In this document: piece after piece, positions 1-11,499 of the stretch
Position numbering within the stretch: position 1 is the stretch's first letter
Layout of the letters: each line of letters opens with the position of its first letter
Source of the DNA: Panulirus ornatus
Taxonomy: Eukaryota; Arthropoda; Malacostraca; Decapoda; Palinuridae
Length of the DNA: 64,000 nt
NCBI RefSeq assembly: GCF_036320965.1
Contig: NC_092230.1
Coordinates: forward strand, 43,988,735-44,052,734
Reading direction: 5' to 3'
Made by a program: the position numbers and the translations under genes
Notes under the pieces: generated by a model
Seen by the model: only the letters and a program-made list of their open reading frames with translations
What the model was told of the DNA's origin: nothing
Database searches by the model: none

Positions 1-47
<47 letters not shown>
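1..47. repeat. (TA)n microsatellite at the window edge
   Basis: Uninterrupted TA dinucleotides that probably extend left of the window. Confidence 0.95.
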
Positions 48-50
<3 letters not shown>

Positions 51-139
51 TTTCACACTGTGCCCTTAACACATCCTCGCACAAAATATATTTGACACCG
101 CCTTCAAAACAATGACAAAAAAGTAGCTGGCTGCCGTGC

Positions 140-930
140 CAGTCCCTCACAATGGTTTCACCTCGAAAATACTTAAACCTCTACCTCGGAGTTGCCCAAG
201 GAGCAGTTCTTTCTCCAACCCTCTTCAAGTCTCTTTCTTCACGACCCGTTACCTCAGGCAAAAACCACGACGTGAACGTCCTTTCGCACGTGGTAAAGAC
301 CTCACACTCACATCACCCTTGCCACCACATCAGCAACACCGAACGTGGAACGCTACATTACACAGTCGAAACAATGATTCACCCGGAACAGGTTGTCAAC
401 ATTGCCACAAAAAGTCATCGGTCGCCCTCTGAACCCCAGAATAACATCGGTCCAGCTTACACCCTCCAGTCCCATTGGATGGACAGTCACCCACCCGCCA
501 CTGATCAAAACACCAATCATTCTCACCATCACATATCACATGGCATTCACTACACACACACACACACACACCAATGACACCACCACAAAAGCAACACTCA
601 AAAGAATTGCCCTCGGAACACTAACTGGCACCAGACTGCGACAAGGAGAAAGAGAACCCACCAACATCCTGCCTGGCAAGCATCAAACACTCAGCAGTAT
701 TACAGTGGAAGAAAGATCCTCCCGGTACAGTCCCACCTCAACACACTCGGCAACCAGTTCTATGCCACGCTGGCTAGACTCTTCCCACCCAAACCACTCT
801 GTAACTAACCAGCGACCTCCAGGTAGAGACAAAAAGCCCTTACCCTTCCATCACACTTCAGTAACTTCTACTTATAGATCCTCCCCATCACAACAGAACC
901 CTGACAAAATACATTTACGCTGAAATGACT
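140..930 (+). pseudogene. Decayed jockey-like LINE, reverse transcriptase to C-terminal part
   Basis: One frame from about 152 reads GVAQGAVLSPTLF, a version of the QG..LSPTLF block of non-LTR reverse transcriptases. Later frames give degraded pieces like the downstream thumb region (for example TKATLKRIALGTLTGT and a segment resembling LGTQFYATLA near 750). The frame shifts several times, the YADD box is not intact, and a (CA)n tract at 560-580 interrupts it. This is a dead transposon fragment; clade assignment is from motif resemblance only. Confidence 0.6.
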
Positions 931-1439
931 CGACAAACGCCAAATCACTGGCCTCTCGCCATGGTAGGATTGTTGGTTTTACTGCCTGCGTTATGAACGC
1001 GGGACAAGTATTATATACCAACTCACACCTAATGATATTCATTTTCTTCACATAAGTTCTCTTCCCATCCCCCCGTCTGCACGATCATTTTCAGATATGA
1101 TCATGACGAAGTCCACTCCACACACCTTTGGCCACCTAGTCCCCAGCCGGCATCGTGGGATGATAAGAATCTCCAGGTTCTCGCCTGACTCTACTGCCAA
1201 TGAGAGGGAAGGGCCTCAGACAATAGTAGAGGAACCGGCACCTCCCACTCCGTTTTCCTCTTTGTTTACACCTTCCTCTTTGTTTACACCTTCCTCTTTT
1301 CCTATTCATCATTCGTGGTCATCTCTTTAGTACCTCTCCTAACGTCTTACTTCTCTCTCAGATCCATTTTTTTTTCGTATAATGTTCTCACTGGCCCCTT
1401 ATGTAAGTATAATCTCCACTCATAACTTACAGTTCACAA
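931..1439. other. Unassigned spacer between LINE fragments
   Basis: No coding signal with support. A short tandem of the form CTTCCTCTTTGTTTACAC lies at 1255-1290. Confidence 0.3.
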
Positions 1440-2420
1440 TTGGTGCCTCTGCTTATTGCCACATCAGCACACCTGTCTGTTGCTCGCACGCCTCGAGCAC
1501 TTGATTCCTTACACTTTGTTGTTATCTGCCTTAAGGTCTGTCTCCCAACTACCACATTTTTTCTTTGCTTCACTCGCTGTTCTCCCAGTTCTGGAAATTC
1601 TATGTCGTTTCTCGACTACCTGAACTCCTGCCATGAGACTGTAGCATCCTCTCACCCACAAGCTGAAATCCTTTACCTGGGGGATTTCAGCATTCACCAT
1701 AGGGCATGGTTGAATTCCTCCCATATGGATGATGGGGGGATGGAAGCCCTCACGTTCTCCATTTTCAGTTATCTAGAACGATATATCTCACACCCTACCC
1801 ATATTCCTGACCGCTGTGGCCACTATCTTAATATTCTATATTCATCCCGCTGTAAATACAGTTTCGTCCCCCCGTTTGGCTCACCACACTTTCATAGGTG
1901 TATCTATTTTGACGGCACCTTCTCCTCCAGTAGCCCCTTCGAAACGTAAATATCGGCACCTCAGTATATATGACTGGAATAACTGACGAAAATTCTTGTA
2001 TAACTTTACCTGGTTAAATTACTCTTCAGTGTGGCGATGCTTCTGTCTCCGCCGAACGCATAGCAAAGGTTATTGTTGTTAGAATGGAAACATTTACCTC
2101 ATCTTCCTCCCCCTTTTCTCCATCAACAGCGTTGTTCCTCAAGGTTCTGTCCTTGTCCCCTACACTTTTTCTCCTATTTGTAACTAAATGCACTCTCATA
2201 CGCTGACGACTTAACACTGCATTCCTCCACATCCCTCAGTTCTGCTCCTTCCTCTCTCACTCGATCTGCCTCTTGTCTCGACACAACCACCACAATAAAC
2301 TCAGACTTAAACAGTATATCTCAGTGGGGTAGACGAAATCTAGTTAAGTTTGATGCCTCCAAGACTCAACTTCAACCCATCTCTCTATCGAAAATTGCTT
2401 TCAGCAACAACAGCACTATA
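1440..2420 (+). pseudogene. Decayed jockey-like LINE, endonuclease and start of reverse transcriptase
   Basis: From 1440 one frame is open for 169 codons and carries AEILYLGDFSIHHRAWL, corresponding to the LGDFN.HH..W block of the APE-type endonuclease domain in jockey-like elements. TRIPDR-like and L.ILYSSR segments follow. Downstream, frame-shifted pieces match later ORF2 blocks: VPQGSVLVP near 2125 (normally GVPQGSVLSPTLF) and, after 2320, a segment like WGRRNLV.F.ASKTQ. Stops and shifts are frequent, so it is inactive. It may be one insertion or two. Confidence 0.68.
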
Positions 2421-2439
2421 AAGAATATCTTAATTAGGA

Positions 2440-2857
2440 ACTCACCAGAAAGTTTGCAGGCTGCATCTATAGAGTGCCATTTAGAAATTGTGATAAGTTT
2501 TACATTGGGCAGACTGGTAAGGATCTTTCACTTAAAGTTAAGCAACATAAATATAAGAACAAGACAAGAATCAAATGCCTAGTTTAATCATCTTAAGAAT
2601 TATGATCATTGTATTGACTGGAGTAATGCCATCTGTTATTAACTCTAACTCCTGTACCATGAGAAATAACACTGAGTCTTCTATCATTATTTACACAAAG
2701 AATTGCAACATTAATATTAATGAATGTCTATACAAATTGGATAGTTTTATTGTTGATTAAATATGTAAACAGTTCCCCTTCTTGTCCACATGAATTTATA
2801 ATACGCTTGTTGCCAGACTCGAACGCACCCGGCCTGCATTCTGGTAGTCACTTATTT
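2440..2857 (+). pseudogene. Penelope-like element remnant: GIY-YIG endonuclease end and 3' region
   Basis: At 2465-2524 the frame reads IYRVPFRNCDKFYIGQTGKD, followed by a basic KVKQHKY segment. This is the GIY-YIG nuclease block at the C-terminus of Penelope-like retroelements (Y-x-V-P-x-x-x-C-x-x-x-Y-I-G-Q-T-G-K). A frameshift near 2570 moves the remainder into another frame, where DHCIDW and a terminal KLDSFIVD are still visible. No reverse transcriptase is seen in front, so the element is 5'-truncated. Element B sequence follows directly, which marks B as the 3' end of this family. Confidence 0.72.
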
Positions 2858-2975
2858 ACCAAATGTCGTCCTAGCTACGTCACTTCGTTATATATCAACT
2901 GGCTGTATATCTTCCCTGATGATGTGATTATTACACGAAAGTGCACTTGGGAACTTATCGTAACTGTTCTCGTCC
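2858..2975 (+). repeat. Element B: Penelope-like 3' terminal repeat copy
   Basis: TTTACCAAATGTCGTCCTAG begins the copy and TGTGATTATTACACGAAA is intact inside it. It lies just downstream of the GIY-YIG remnant in the same orientation. The (TA)-associated copies at 24.9, 27.5, 47.1 and 48.1 kb belong to the same family. A short internal deletion precedes the CTTCC at 2921. Confidence 0.7.
2922..2952 (+). ncRNA. Hammerhead-ribozyme-like motif in element B
   Basis: CTGATGA (2926-2932) and GAAA (2937-2940 region) frame a weak stem II. Stem I would be TTCC with GGGA (2949-2952, one wobble). Stem III is the tiny AG/CT helix around TGCA. Catalytic activity is not shown by sequence alone. Confidence 0.4.
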
Positions 2976-3329
2976 AGAGAGTAGCTGTCCTTCAGGAGAT
3001 AGTTAAAGCCCGTTTGCTTTGTGCGTCAGGGATCGCGTGAGCCAGCAACGTCAGTGTGCAGCACTCTGAGTGTTGACGCACCCAGAAATAATTCTTCCTT
3101 TCTTCCAGGCAATTTAACCTTCCCAAGCGGTGCAGCGAGGTGTTAAGACCCCCTTTGAATATATGCCTTTGTTGTCAGCCAAAAAAGAAATTGGTTTTAA
3201 AGCTTTGGATGATGTCTTGGACAATGTACGCGAGGTTAGGTCAGTCGCTGGCGGTAATGTGTTCTGAAGCCAGCTGGGGAAGTCATGCGCCAGGAACCCC
3301 TTCTAGCCGTAAACGTTTTTATTTTCTTA
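2976..3329. other. Unassigned sequence between the PLE and LINE remnants
   Basis: A short open stretch near 3190-3260 reads KALDDVLDNVREVRSVAGG but resembles nothing I can name. No other signal. Confidence 0.3.
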
Positions 3330-4890
3330 CTCTCCAGGTGCCGGGTTCGATGATGCAGCCAACATTGCAGAGAAGGTCTAGGTTGGTGCTGATGAGAAAT
3401 TACTTTCTATTTGCCATGTACGTACACACGACCTGCTCGCGGACAGCTGGTGGAGGCATGTCGCAAGACTGTTCGACATTTGCATAAAGGTGAAGGCATG
3501 TACAGAGCATCAGACTAGGATGGGGCAGTGTGGTTTCAGAAGTGGTACAGGATGTGTGGCTCAGGTATTTGCTTTGAAGAATGTGTGTGAGAAATACGTA
3601 GAGAAAGCATACGATAGAATTGATAAAGATGCCTTATGAAAGGTCTTAAGAATATATGGTGAGGACGGAAAGCCGTTAAAAGCACTTAAGAAGTTTTTAT
3701 TAAGGGTGTAGGGCGCTGTGCGAGCAGGAAGAGAGGAGAGTGAGTGGTTCCACGTGAAGGTCGGTCTGCGGCAGGGGTGTGTGATGTCCCCATGGTTATT
3801 TAATATGTTTATGGATTGGGTAGTGAGGGAGGTAAATGCAAGAGATTTGGGAAGAGGGACGAGGATGCAGTCTGTAATTACAGGGACGAGGGGAGGAAGT
3901 GAGTCAGCTGTTGTTTGCTGATGACATAACACTGGTGGCAGATTCAAGTGAGAAACTGCAAAAGTTGGTGACAAGAGTTTGGAAGGGTGTGAGAAAGAAG
4001 GAAGTTGAAAGTAGATGTGAATAAAAGCAAGGTTATTAGGTTTATCAGGGTAGAAGGACAAGTTAGCTGAAGTGTGCGTTTGAATATAGAAAATTTGGAG
4101 GGATGAAGTTAAGCGTTTTAGAAACCTGGGAGTGGACATGACAGCAAATGGAACTATGGAAGCGGGAGTAAGTCATAGGGGTGGTTGAGGGGGGGGGGGG
4201 GGGGGAAAGGCCCTGAGAGCGAGAATTGAAGAATGAATGGAAAGAGAAGTCGTCATCTGTGAAGACGAAAACTGATATGTTTGAAGGAATGTAGTCTGAA
4301 GGATATTGTATGGATGCGAGGCATGGGCTCTAGATAAGGATGTGCGGAGGAGGGTGGATGTTTTGGAAATGAAATGCTTGAGGACATTAAGTGATGTGAG
4401 GTGGTTCGATTTTGTAAGTGATAAAAGGGTAAGAGATATGTGTGGCTGTAAAAAGATTGTGGTTGAAAGAACTGAAATAGTATAGACATATGGAGAGAAT
4501 GAGTGAGGAAAGGTTGACCAAGAGGATATATGTGTCATAAGTGGAGGGAATATGGAGAAGGGGGAGGCCAAATTGTAATGGAAGGATGGAGTGAGAAAGA
4601 TTTTTGAGTGATCGGGGCCGGAACATGCACGAAGGTGAAAGGCGTGCACGGGATAGAGTGAACTAGAACGATGTATTATACGGGGGTCGACTTGCTATCA
4701 ATAGACTGAACCAACGCATGTGAATCGTCTTGGGTAAACCATAACAAGGTCTGTGGCACCTGGTTGTGGACAGGGGGCTTTGGTTTCGGTGCATTGCACA
4801 TGACGGCTAGAGAATGAATGTGAGTAAACGTGTCCCTACTTCGTCTGTTCATAGAGCTACCTCGCTGACGCGGGAAACGACAGTAATACC
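3330..4890 (+). pseudogene. Decayed LINE with VGLRQGC-type reverse transcriptase and 3' tail
   Basis: Reverse transcriptase blocks appear in order in shifting frames: QCGFRSGTGC near 3525, VEKAYDRIDKDAL near 3600, VKVGLRQGCVMSPWLFNMFM at about 3757-3815, then QLLFADDITLVADS near 3905. The C-terminal part follows: a WFGH..RM-like segment near 4480, KRIYVS.VEG near 4530, and HEGERRARDRV near 4630. Several stops and frameshifts plus a 16-base G run at 4189 show that it is dead. The 3' UTR runs to about 4880 and ends with CTACCTCGCTGACGCGGGAA, the tail shared with element A. The non-LTR clade is not assigned with certainty. Confidence 0.75.
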
Positions 4891-6590
4891 TAAGTGTTGA
4901 TATAGACAGAAGAGGCCATAACGTTAAGGTTGGGGAAGGTCAGGACATAGCAAGAGGGAGACGATCTCTCTCTTCTCCGACGAGATGGGGTCAAACTACC
5001 CATGGGGGTCAGGTCAGCTCAGGTCCAGCTAGAGAATGGAAGATAGGGTCAATCTAGATCGTGACCTTTACAGAGTGGATAAAAAGAAAAAAAAAATGGA
5101 TAGAAGAAAGGAATTCGGAATTCGAGACGCTTGGCATGCGTTAGTGCCAGGCATACAACACAAAGACCCGAGGGTCAAAATGTTTCCCAGAGCTGTAAAT
5201 CCGAACATAATCACAATTTCAAGGTTATTGTTTACATGTTGAAGAGACCAACCCCCTGTGGTCACAGTCGCTAGGCTAGTCAGGGTAGGGGGCTTGTGGC
5301 AGACATGGACACGTCTGTGTGTACACCACACTCTACAGAGGGTGAAATACGTACACAGGGAAGGAGGGAGTGTATGTATATATGTATACAAAGGATGTGT
5401 ATATTAAGACATATATACACGAAGCATTTGCCAGTCCGGGTTCCTTCTGGCATCGAATGAATACGACCCATTTTTATCTAGTCACCAATACCAGATGATT
5501 CTTGACGCTGTATACAAACCTGAGACAAAGTGAGACTATGAATGACGTAAGGGAGGAACATATAGTGAAATAGAAAGCCAGCAATACTGTCCTAGACCGG
5601 GATACGGCCATGGGCGTTGTGGAGACCCAGTTAGCATTGGAGATTCATCTGAGAATTCAAAATAGTTACCCACTTTGAGATGGGGTTCTGCGCCGCGCCG
5701 CCCCCCACCGTAAGCCGGATCATTTCGAAGGTCCTCACACCAAAGGACGACACCCCCCCACACAGTAGGACTTCGATAAGGTCGTCTTCATCGCGGGAGG
5801 CAGAGGACCACCGTCAAGACAGGATTATCGAGGGGGCTTCAGGGGATTGGATATCTTGAGGCTTACCTCCTTCAGGAGCGAAAGCCCTTCCCTCCCACCA
5901 CCCCACAGTTTGCAGCAACGGCGGAGGTCGCTGTAAGGGCGCTTGCGGTTGTCCCCACATGGCACAGAGGGCGAAGAAAGTATACAACTGACAGCAATGG
6001 GACATTAAGACTTGAGGGTCAGTGGTAAAGTGTCCATGACGGAGAATGGCTACAGATAAATCACTGGGTCCAAGTCTGAGGCCACTGTGATGGAAGCCTG
6101 GAGACACACAGTGTCTTGACCTCCGAACGAGACATAAGACACCGAGAAAAGCGCCTCCTCCCTCTCCTCCTCCGACTCCTTCGATTGGAAAGCCTCGCCC
6201 TCACTAACGAGGGAGATGGTGGCGACTGTGTATGATAATGAGCATGAATCAAAATGATCTAATGAATTCCATATGATATATAAGAGATTGGAAAGTTGAG
6301 TCTCTCATAGCGCAACTGCAGGAAATCTCATGACGCTGCTGTAGGAAACTCGGACGTGAATGGAAAATGATCATCTGTCATTGAACAAGATGAAGGAAGT
6401 GTCATAAAACCGAAATATTTAATCTGCTGAGCAGACATATTTACGGTTCACATGATTTTCATGGCCGGTTTCTTTCTTTTTTTTTCTGTTTTGGAATTGG
6501 AATAGAAGGTATGAAAGCAATAATATCCACCATCACGAGATTTTCTTTTTTTTTTTTGCCAGTGGAACACAAGTCGGTCAAGATGGTTGG
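4891..6590. other. Unassigned 1.7-kb region
   Basis: Mixed-composition sequence with short ORFs on both strands. None has a recognisable domain, signal or neighbour support. I see no RNA gene or transposon. Confidence 0.3.
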
Positions 6591-6594
6591 TGAA

Positions 6595-6596
<2 letters not shown>

Positions 6597-6657
<61 letters not shown>
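6597..6657. repeat. (GA)n microsatellite
   Basis: About 30 uninterrupted GA units. It yields the long serine-leucine ORF on the minus strand, which is not a gene. Confidence 0.95.
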
Positions 6658-6660
<3 letters not shown>

Positions 6661-6687
6661 GTTGATGAACATCTTGTTCGATTTCAT

Positions 6688-6905
6688 ACCGCGAGTGAAA
6701 AGTCACCTCCGGCGAGGCTGTATATATCACTGGGAGTAGTCTCCGTCGAAGAACTTCTCACTCCAAAGGAGCCTACATTTCCCTGCAGCTGGAAGTAAGT
6801 AGCGCAGGCTTGGGGCTGCGGGAGCCTTTGGAAAAAAAATTCCTGCAAAAACGCAAGGGTTCCATCGTAGAAATTGGACTTGATTATTATTGGAGAGGAG
6901 AAGCA
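6688..6905 (+). repeat. Dispersed element C copy
   Basis: GCGAGTGAAAAGTCACCTCC followed by GTCGAAGAACTTCTC, CATTTCCCTGCAGCTGG and GGGCTGCGGGAGCC parallels the reverse complement of 24115-24310. Unknown family, non-coding. Confidence 0.6.
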
Positions 6906-8270
6906 AAGACGCTGGTGAAGAAGTGGCCCGTACGTTTACTTACAGACCAAAAGTAAAGTTTACTTACAAACTAATAAAGTTTACTTACACACTAACGAAA
7001 TACGTAAGTACGGAGGTTACGTGAGACACAAGGTAGTACAGTCGACTGACTTGGAACGCCATGATCCCTCCCTCAAGCCACAGGGAGACGAGCGTAAGGC
7101 ATTACGTAAGCAACAACACACGTAGGGAATATCCATGAGACGTAGTATGATACATGATACATAACATTAACTTCCTCCATTCATTTAGATATTCGTCCTC
7201 AATGGATCAAGGAAGATTGGAACAAGTCCAGAGAAGGACAACAGGACAGATACCAAATTCTAAGAACACCCTCAACACCCCCAAAAAAACAAAAAAATAC
7301 ACGGATGCTAAAGGCTGTTGGAGCTTTCATAAAAAAATAATAAAAAGACGAAGCCATATTTCACAGACGATTGAGATTCGCAGGAACTCAGAAAGCATCT
7401 GCAAGAACAAATATTCAGGATTCCCTGAGACATGTTGATACCCAAGACATAATATACACCACTCCAAGCATACAATGACAACTGTAGCAAAAAAAAAACA
7501 AAAAAAAAACATTACATGTCAACTATACAGAGTGACGAGATGTACGAGAATTCATCTTGAGAAGAGCAAGGATGTAATTGCCAAATGTCCTTTGTGGTGT
7601 GTCACACATCTTACACATCATTTTCGTCGGGATGTTATCAGTTAAGCATGTCCCTTTCATTGATGTAACAAATTAGCCTCGTTACTGACCGTTACGTTCT
7701 CTGGTGCTGAGCATCGTACACAGGCATCAGCGGCGCATGATAAAACCCGTCAAGGTTTTGAGTTAGACTTTTAAAAAAAAAAATGTGTCCTGCTTTACAT
7801 TGAACCTCCTGCTTGGCGTGATTTACATTCTCTCACCAAAACAGCATTCTCACTCTGTCGGTATTAAAGTATTCAAAATATTGTTATAACAAACTATGCC
7901 GTGGAAACAGTTCTAAGAAAAAGTGAAACAGGAAAATATTGCATGACGAAGTGGTTCGCTGGAGGCGCTCTCGAGTTGCCAGTGTGCGTGTATATTGCCC
8001 GTTTTCTCTCTCTGGGCTGCCTGAGTGCTGCTGGACCGGAGTCACGGGTGTATATTCCTAATCGCTATGTTTCTGCTTCTAATTTATCGCCAGAACGCTG
8101 ACATTTTGGATATGGCGGCGTCATTTCGAAACACATCCTGAAGGTGGTGTTACTCTGTTCTTGCTTGCTAGCAGTCTTTGAGAGAGACCCCTGTCCTGGT
8201 AACCACAGTTGATCACACACACCCTCCCCCTTTATGTTTTGATGGTTGTGTATATATAGGTCAGAGCTTC
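6906..8270. other. Unassigned 1.4-kb region
   Basis: A short triplicated motif near 6940-7000 (AGTTTACTTACA) is the only structure seen. The ORF at 7154-7438 has an RLEQVQRR stretch that resembles a LINE block but is too short to call. Confidence 0.3.
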
Positions 8271-8421
8271 TACGACGTGTACTATAGGTAAGGCCCTTAA
8301 CGATAGTTACGGGTGAGGACCTGTAACGATGTATATATCCAGCTGAGACGATATTTATACAGAAAAGGCCTATAACAATATGTACAGCTAAGGCATTGAA
8401 TAATATATACAGGTGAGGCCC

Positions 8422-8491
<70 letters not shown>

Positions 8492-9250
8492 ATATATACA
8501 GGTGAGACAACGATATATACAGATGAGGCCCATAACGATAGATACATCTTGAGTTTTATAACGATATATACAGTTGAGACAACGATATATACTGAAAAGG
8601 ATCAAGAGGATATATATACACCTGAGGCCGATAACACATTTTGATGAGGCTCATAACGATATATACAGGTGAGACAACGATATACACAAATAAGGCTCAT
8701 AACTATATACAGCTGAAGCCTATAATGCTATTATACAGGTGAGAACGATATACACAGATAAGGCTCATAACTATATACAGCTGAAGCCTATAATGCTATA
8801 TACAGGTGAGAACGATATACACAGATAAGGCTCATAACTATATACAGCTGAAGCCTATAATGCTATATACAGGTGAGAACGATATATGCAGATTAGGCTA
8901 ATAACTATATACAGCTGAAGCCTATAACGCTGTATACAGGTGAGACGACGATATATACAGATGAGGCTCATAACGATGTACAGCTGAAGCCTATAATGCT
9001 ATATACAGGTGAGACGACGATATATACAGATGAGGCTCATGACAATATATACAGGTGAGACCCAGAACGAAATATACAGGTGAGACCCATATATAAATCT
9101 ACAAGTAGAGGCCCTTGACGATATCTATACGTTAGGCCAGTAACGATATATATACAGGTGAAGTCTATAATGAATTATACAGACGAGGCCTTGAGCGATA
9201 TATACAGGTGAGGCTTTTAACGATATATACACATACAGGTGAGGCCATCA
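8270..9250. repeat. TATATACAG-type minisatellite with higher-order structure
   Basis: A monomer of about 22-25 bases (ATATACAGGTGAGGCCCATAA type) is repeated about 40 times with divergence. Between about 8690 and 8930 a 67-base higher-order unit of three monomers (ACACAGATAAGG, CAGCTGAAGCC, CAGGTGAGAACG types) repeats almost unchanged. A (TA)n tract sits inside at 8424-8498. No coding frame is maintained. Confidence 0.85.
8424..8498. repeat. (TA)n inside the minisatellite
   Basis: One phase slip (TT) at about 8481. Confidence 0.95.
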
Positions 9251-9847
9251 ACGCTTGAGTTTAGGAGTTATTAAGAGGTGCTTTAATCGTTATGTTGGTG
9301 ATATATATAATGAGAAAACGATACGTAAAGGCGAGGCCCATAATGTTATGGTTTTTGCCATACATACGAGTGGAAACCCTTTAACCCGCACCGCTTGCGT
9401 TATGCAGGAGATGAAAGCCTCCAATGCTGTGGTAACGTTGCTTTAACTCAAGACAGATATCCAACAGACTACATAAAGGGTAGTTGTGTGACATGGGAAC
9501 ATAATAAGAGTTCCAGTTCTGTAACTACGGCTATAGACAACACAACAGACCAAGAGTATGCCCAGCAGGTGTTACCAATAAGTACACCGATCCCTTCTGT
9601 ATGAGGACTGACTACGTGGGCTTCGGCGATTCCAATACTATTCCACTTAATCTGAAGCATCCGGTGGAGACGACAGCATTCAGTGATAAGTTCCCACACA
9701 GAACGTATCCGGCAGGACGTTGCTTCACATCTGCCCTGGTGATGTAAACTGTCTGGTCCTCATCCCACTGAGAATTGAGGGTTTTGCTGTTGAAATACCT
9801 TTTCCTACATATCGTAATCGTCCATGTCATCTTGTTGACTGTTCATC

Positions 9848-9851
<4 letters not shown>
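9251..9851. other. Unassigned 600 bases
   Basis: Several 60-75-codon ORFs on both strands, none recognisable. Confidence 0.3.

Positions 9852-9937
<86 letters not shown>
9852..9937. repeat. (TA)n microsatellite
   Basis: About 43 TA units. Confidence 0.95.
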
Positions 9938-9939
<2 letters not shown>

Positions 9940-10129
9940 GCTTGTGTTAATTCTGTGTGAAGCAGTGAACGTATTTGTAATTACTCTTGTAATCATTTGT
10001 GCTCTACGGGGAGTGAGGAATTACATTCATAGGGAGAGGGCCACCTCCTGTATATTCTTTTGCGTATGTGTGTATCGGTGTGGGGGAGAGGCGAGATGAC
10101 AGAAATATGGCCCCGGTCAGTCGTGTCTT

Positions 10130-10620
10130 GTGAAGGGGAAAGAGGTGCCCACGTAACTGGATGGTTGCTCACGTCGGGATGTGAAAAGACAAAGGGGGGC
10201 CCTTAGGAATGGATGGGACCGAAATAGGGGTGTGTTAGGGAACAAGGGACCCACATGGATGGGGGCCCAGTTGTGGGTGTCAAAGAAGAGGTAGCCCACA
10301 GGACTAAAATGGGGCCCCCATTAAGTAGTCCATAGAACTGGATGGGGCCCACTTAGGGGTATGAAAGAAGGTGCCCACGGGATTAGATGGGGCCCACTTG
10401 GGGGTGTGAATGGACAAGGGGCCCTCAGGACCGGATAGGGCCACTTGCAGGGTGCGGAGGGCCTACAAAGGGTGCTCGGGAACTGGATGGGGCCCCACTT
10501 GGGGTATGTGAATGGACAAGGGGCCCACAGGACTGGGTGGGTGCCTCTCACGTCTGTTAAGAGAGAAAGTGGTCCCGCGGGACTGAATGGGCCCCCCCTC
10601 CCCCCCACTTGGGGAGGGGG
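10130..10620. repeat. Degenerate G-rich minisatellite
   Basis: Units of roughly 50-60 bases containing ACAAGGGGCCCACAGGACTG, TGGATGGGGCCC and ACTTGGGGGTGTGAATGG variants recur about nine times. Old and diverged. Confidence 0.65.
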
Positions 10621-10819
10621 AGGGCGGCCCCGAACCTCGCCCACTCTATCTCGAGGGCCCCGCCTCCCGCCCCCTCTATCTCGAGGGCCCCGCCCCCCGC
10701 GCCCCACTCTCTCTTGTATTTCTCCCCGTATTCATGGGGTCACAACCCAGGACAACGACAGGTGAAGGAACCAGCGCAGTTTGCGTACCCGCAGTCGTTT
10801 TCATGAGATGGCTCACTGC

Positions 10820-10948
10820 CTCGTCGTCGTCGTCGTCGTCGTCGTGAGATAGTTCAATCCCCCGTCGCCTTCATCGTCGTCGTCGTCGTCGTCGCCGTCG
10901 TCATGAGATAGTTCAATACCCCGTCGTCGTCGTCGTCGTCGTCGTCAT
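10820..10948. repeat. (TCG)n triplet repeat in three blocks
   Basis: Three runs of TCG/CGT triplets are separated by two copies of TGAGATAGTTCAATNCCCCG, so the whole forms an imperfect tandem of about 55 bases. Confidence 0.85.
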
Positions 10949-11040
10949 GGGGTGGCACTGGGCTCTTCGTCGTGTTTTTGCAACGCTGGGGAAGTTTACA
11001 CAGAGCAGCGGGTCTCCCTCTACCGGTAGTCTAAGCATGA

Positions 11041-11132
11041 TTCACACACACACGACACACGACACTCCCGACGCCTCCTGGAAACGTGTGTGTGTGTGTC
11101 TGTGTGTGTGTGTGTGTGTGTCTTGGTGCTGC

Positions 11133-11167
<35 letters not shown>

Positions 11168-11212
11168 TTGGTGCTGCACATGTGTGTGTGTGTGTGTGTG
11201 TCTTGGTGCTGC

Positions 11213-11274
<62 letters not shown>

Positions 11275-11287
11275 GTCTTGGTGCTGC

Positions 11288-11330
<43 letters not shown>
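11041..11330. repeat. Compound (GT)n array with a repeated 15-base insert
   Basis: GT runs are interrupted four times by CTTGGTGCTGCACAT at 11122, 11167, 11203 and 11277, and a partial CTTGGTGCCGCTGG closes the array. It gives alternating VCVCVC and THTHTH ORFs, which are not genes. Confidence 0.9.
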
Positions 11331-11499
11331 TTGGTGCCGCTGGTAGGTCCAGTCAGCAGGTGGTGTGCGAGGGAAGGCAGCCATATCCTGGTTCCCACGG
11401 GTTTGTTTTGATTGACGTCCAGGCTGTACCTGTGGCCTGGGCTTTTAGACACACTTCTTGGCAACTCCTTGGGAACTTACGTGAACTTAGGGAACTACA

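Noticed and set aside
7154..7438. LINE fragment with RLEQVQRR
   Set aside because: A single short motif without neighbouring reverse transcriptase blocks.
9720..9996. YIYIYI and HTHTHT ORFs throughout the window
   Set aside because: Direct translations of (TA)n and (CA)n tracts.
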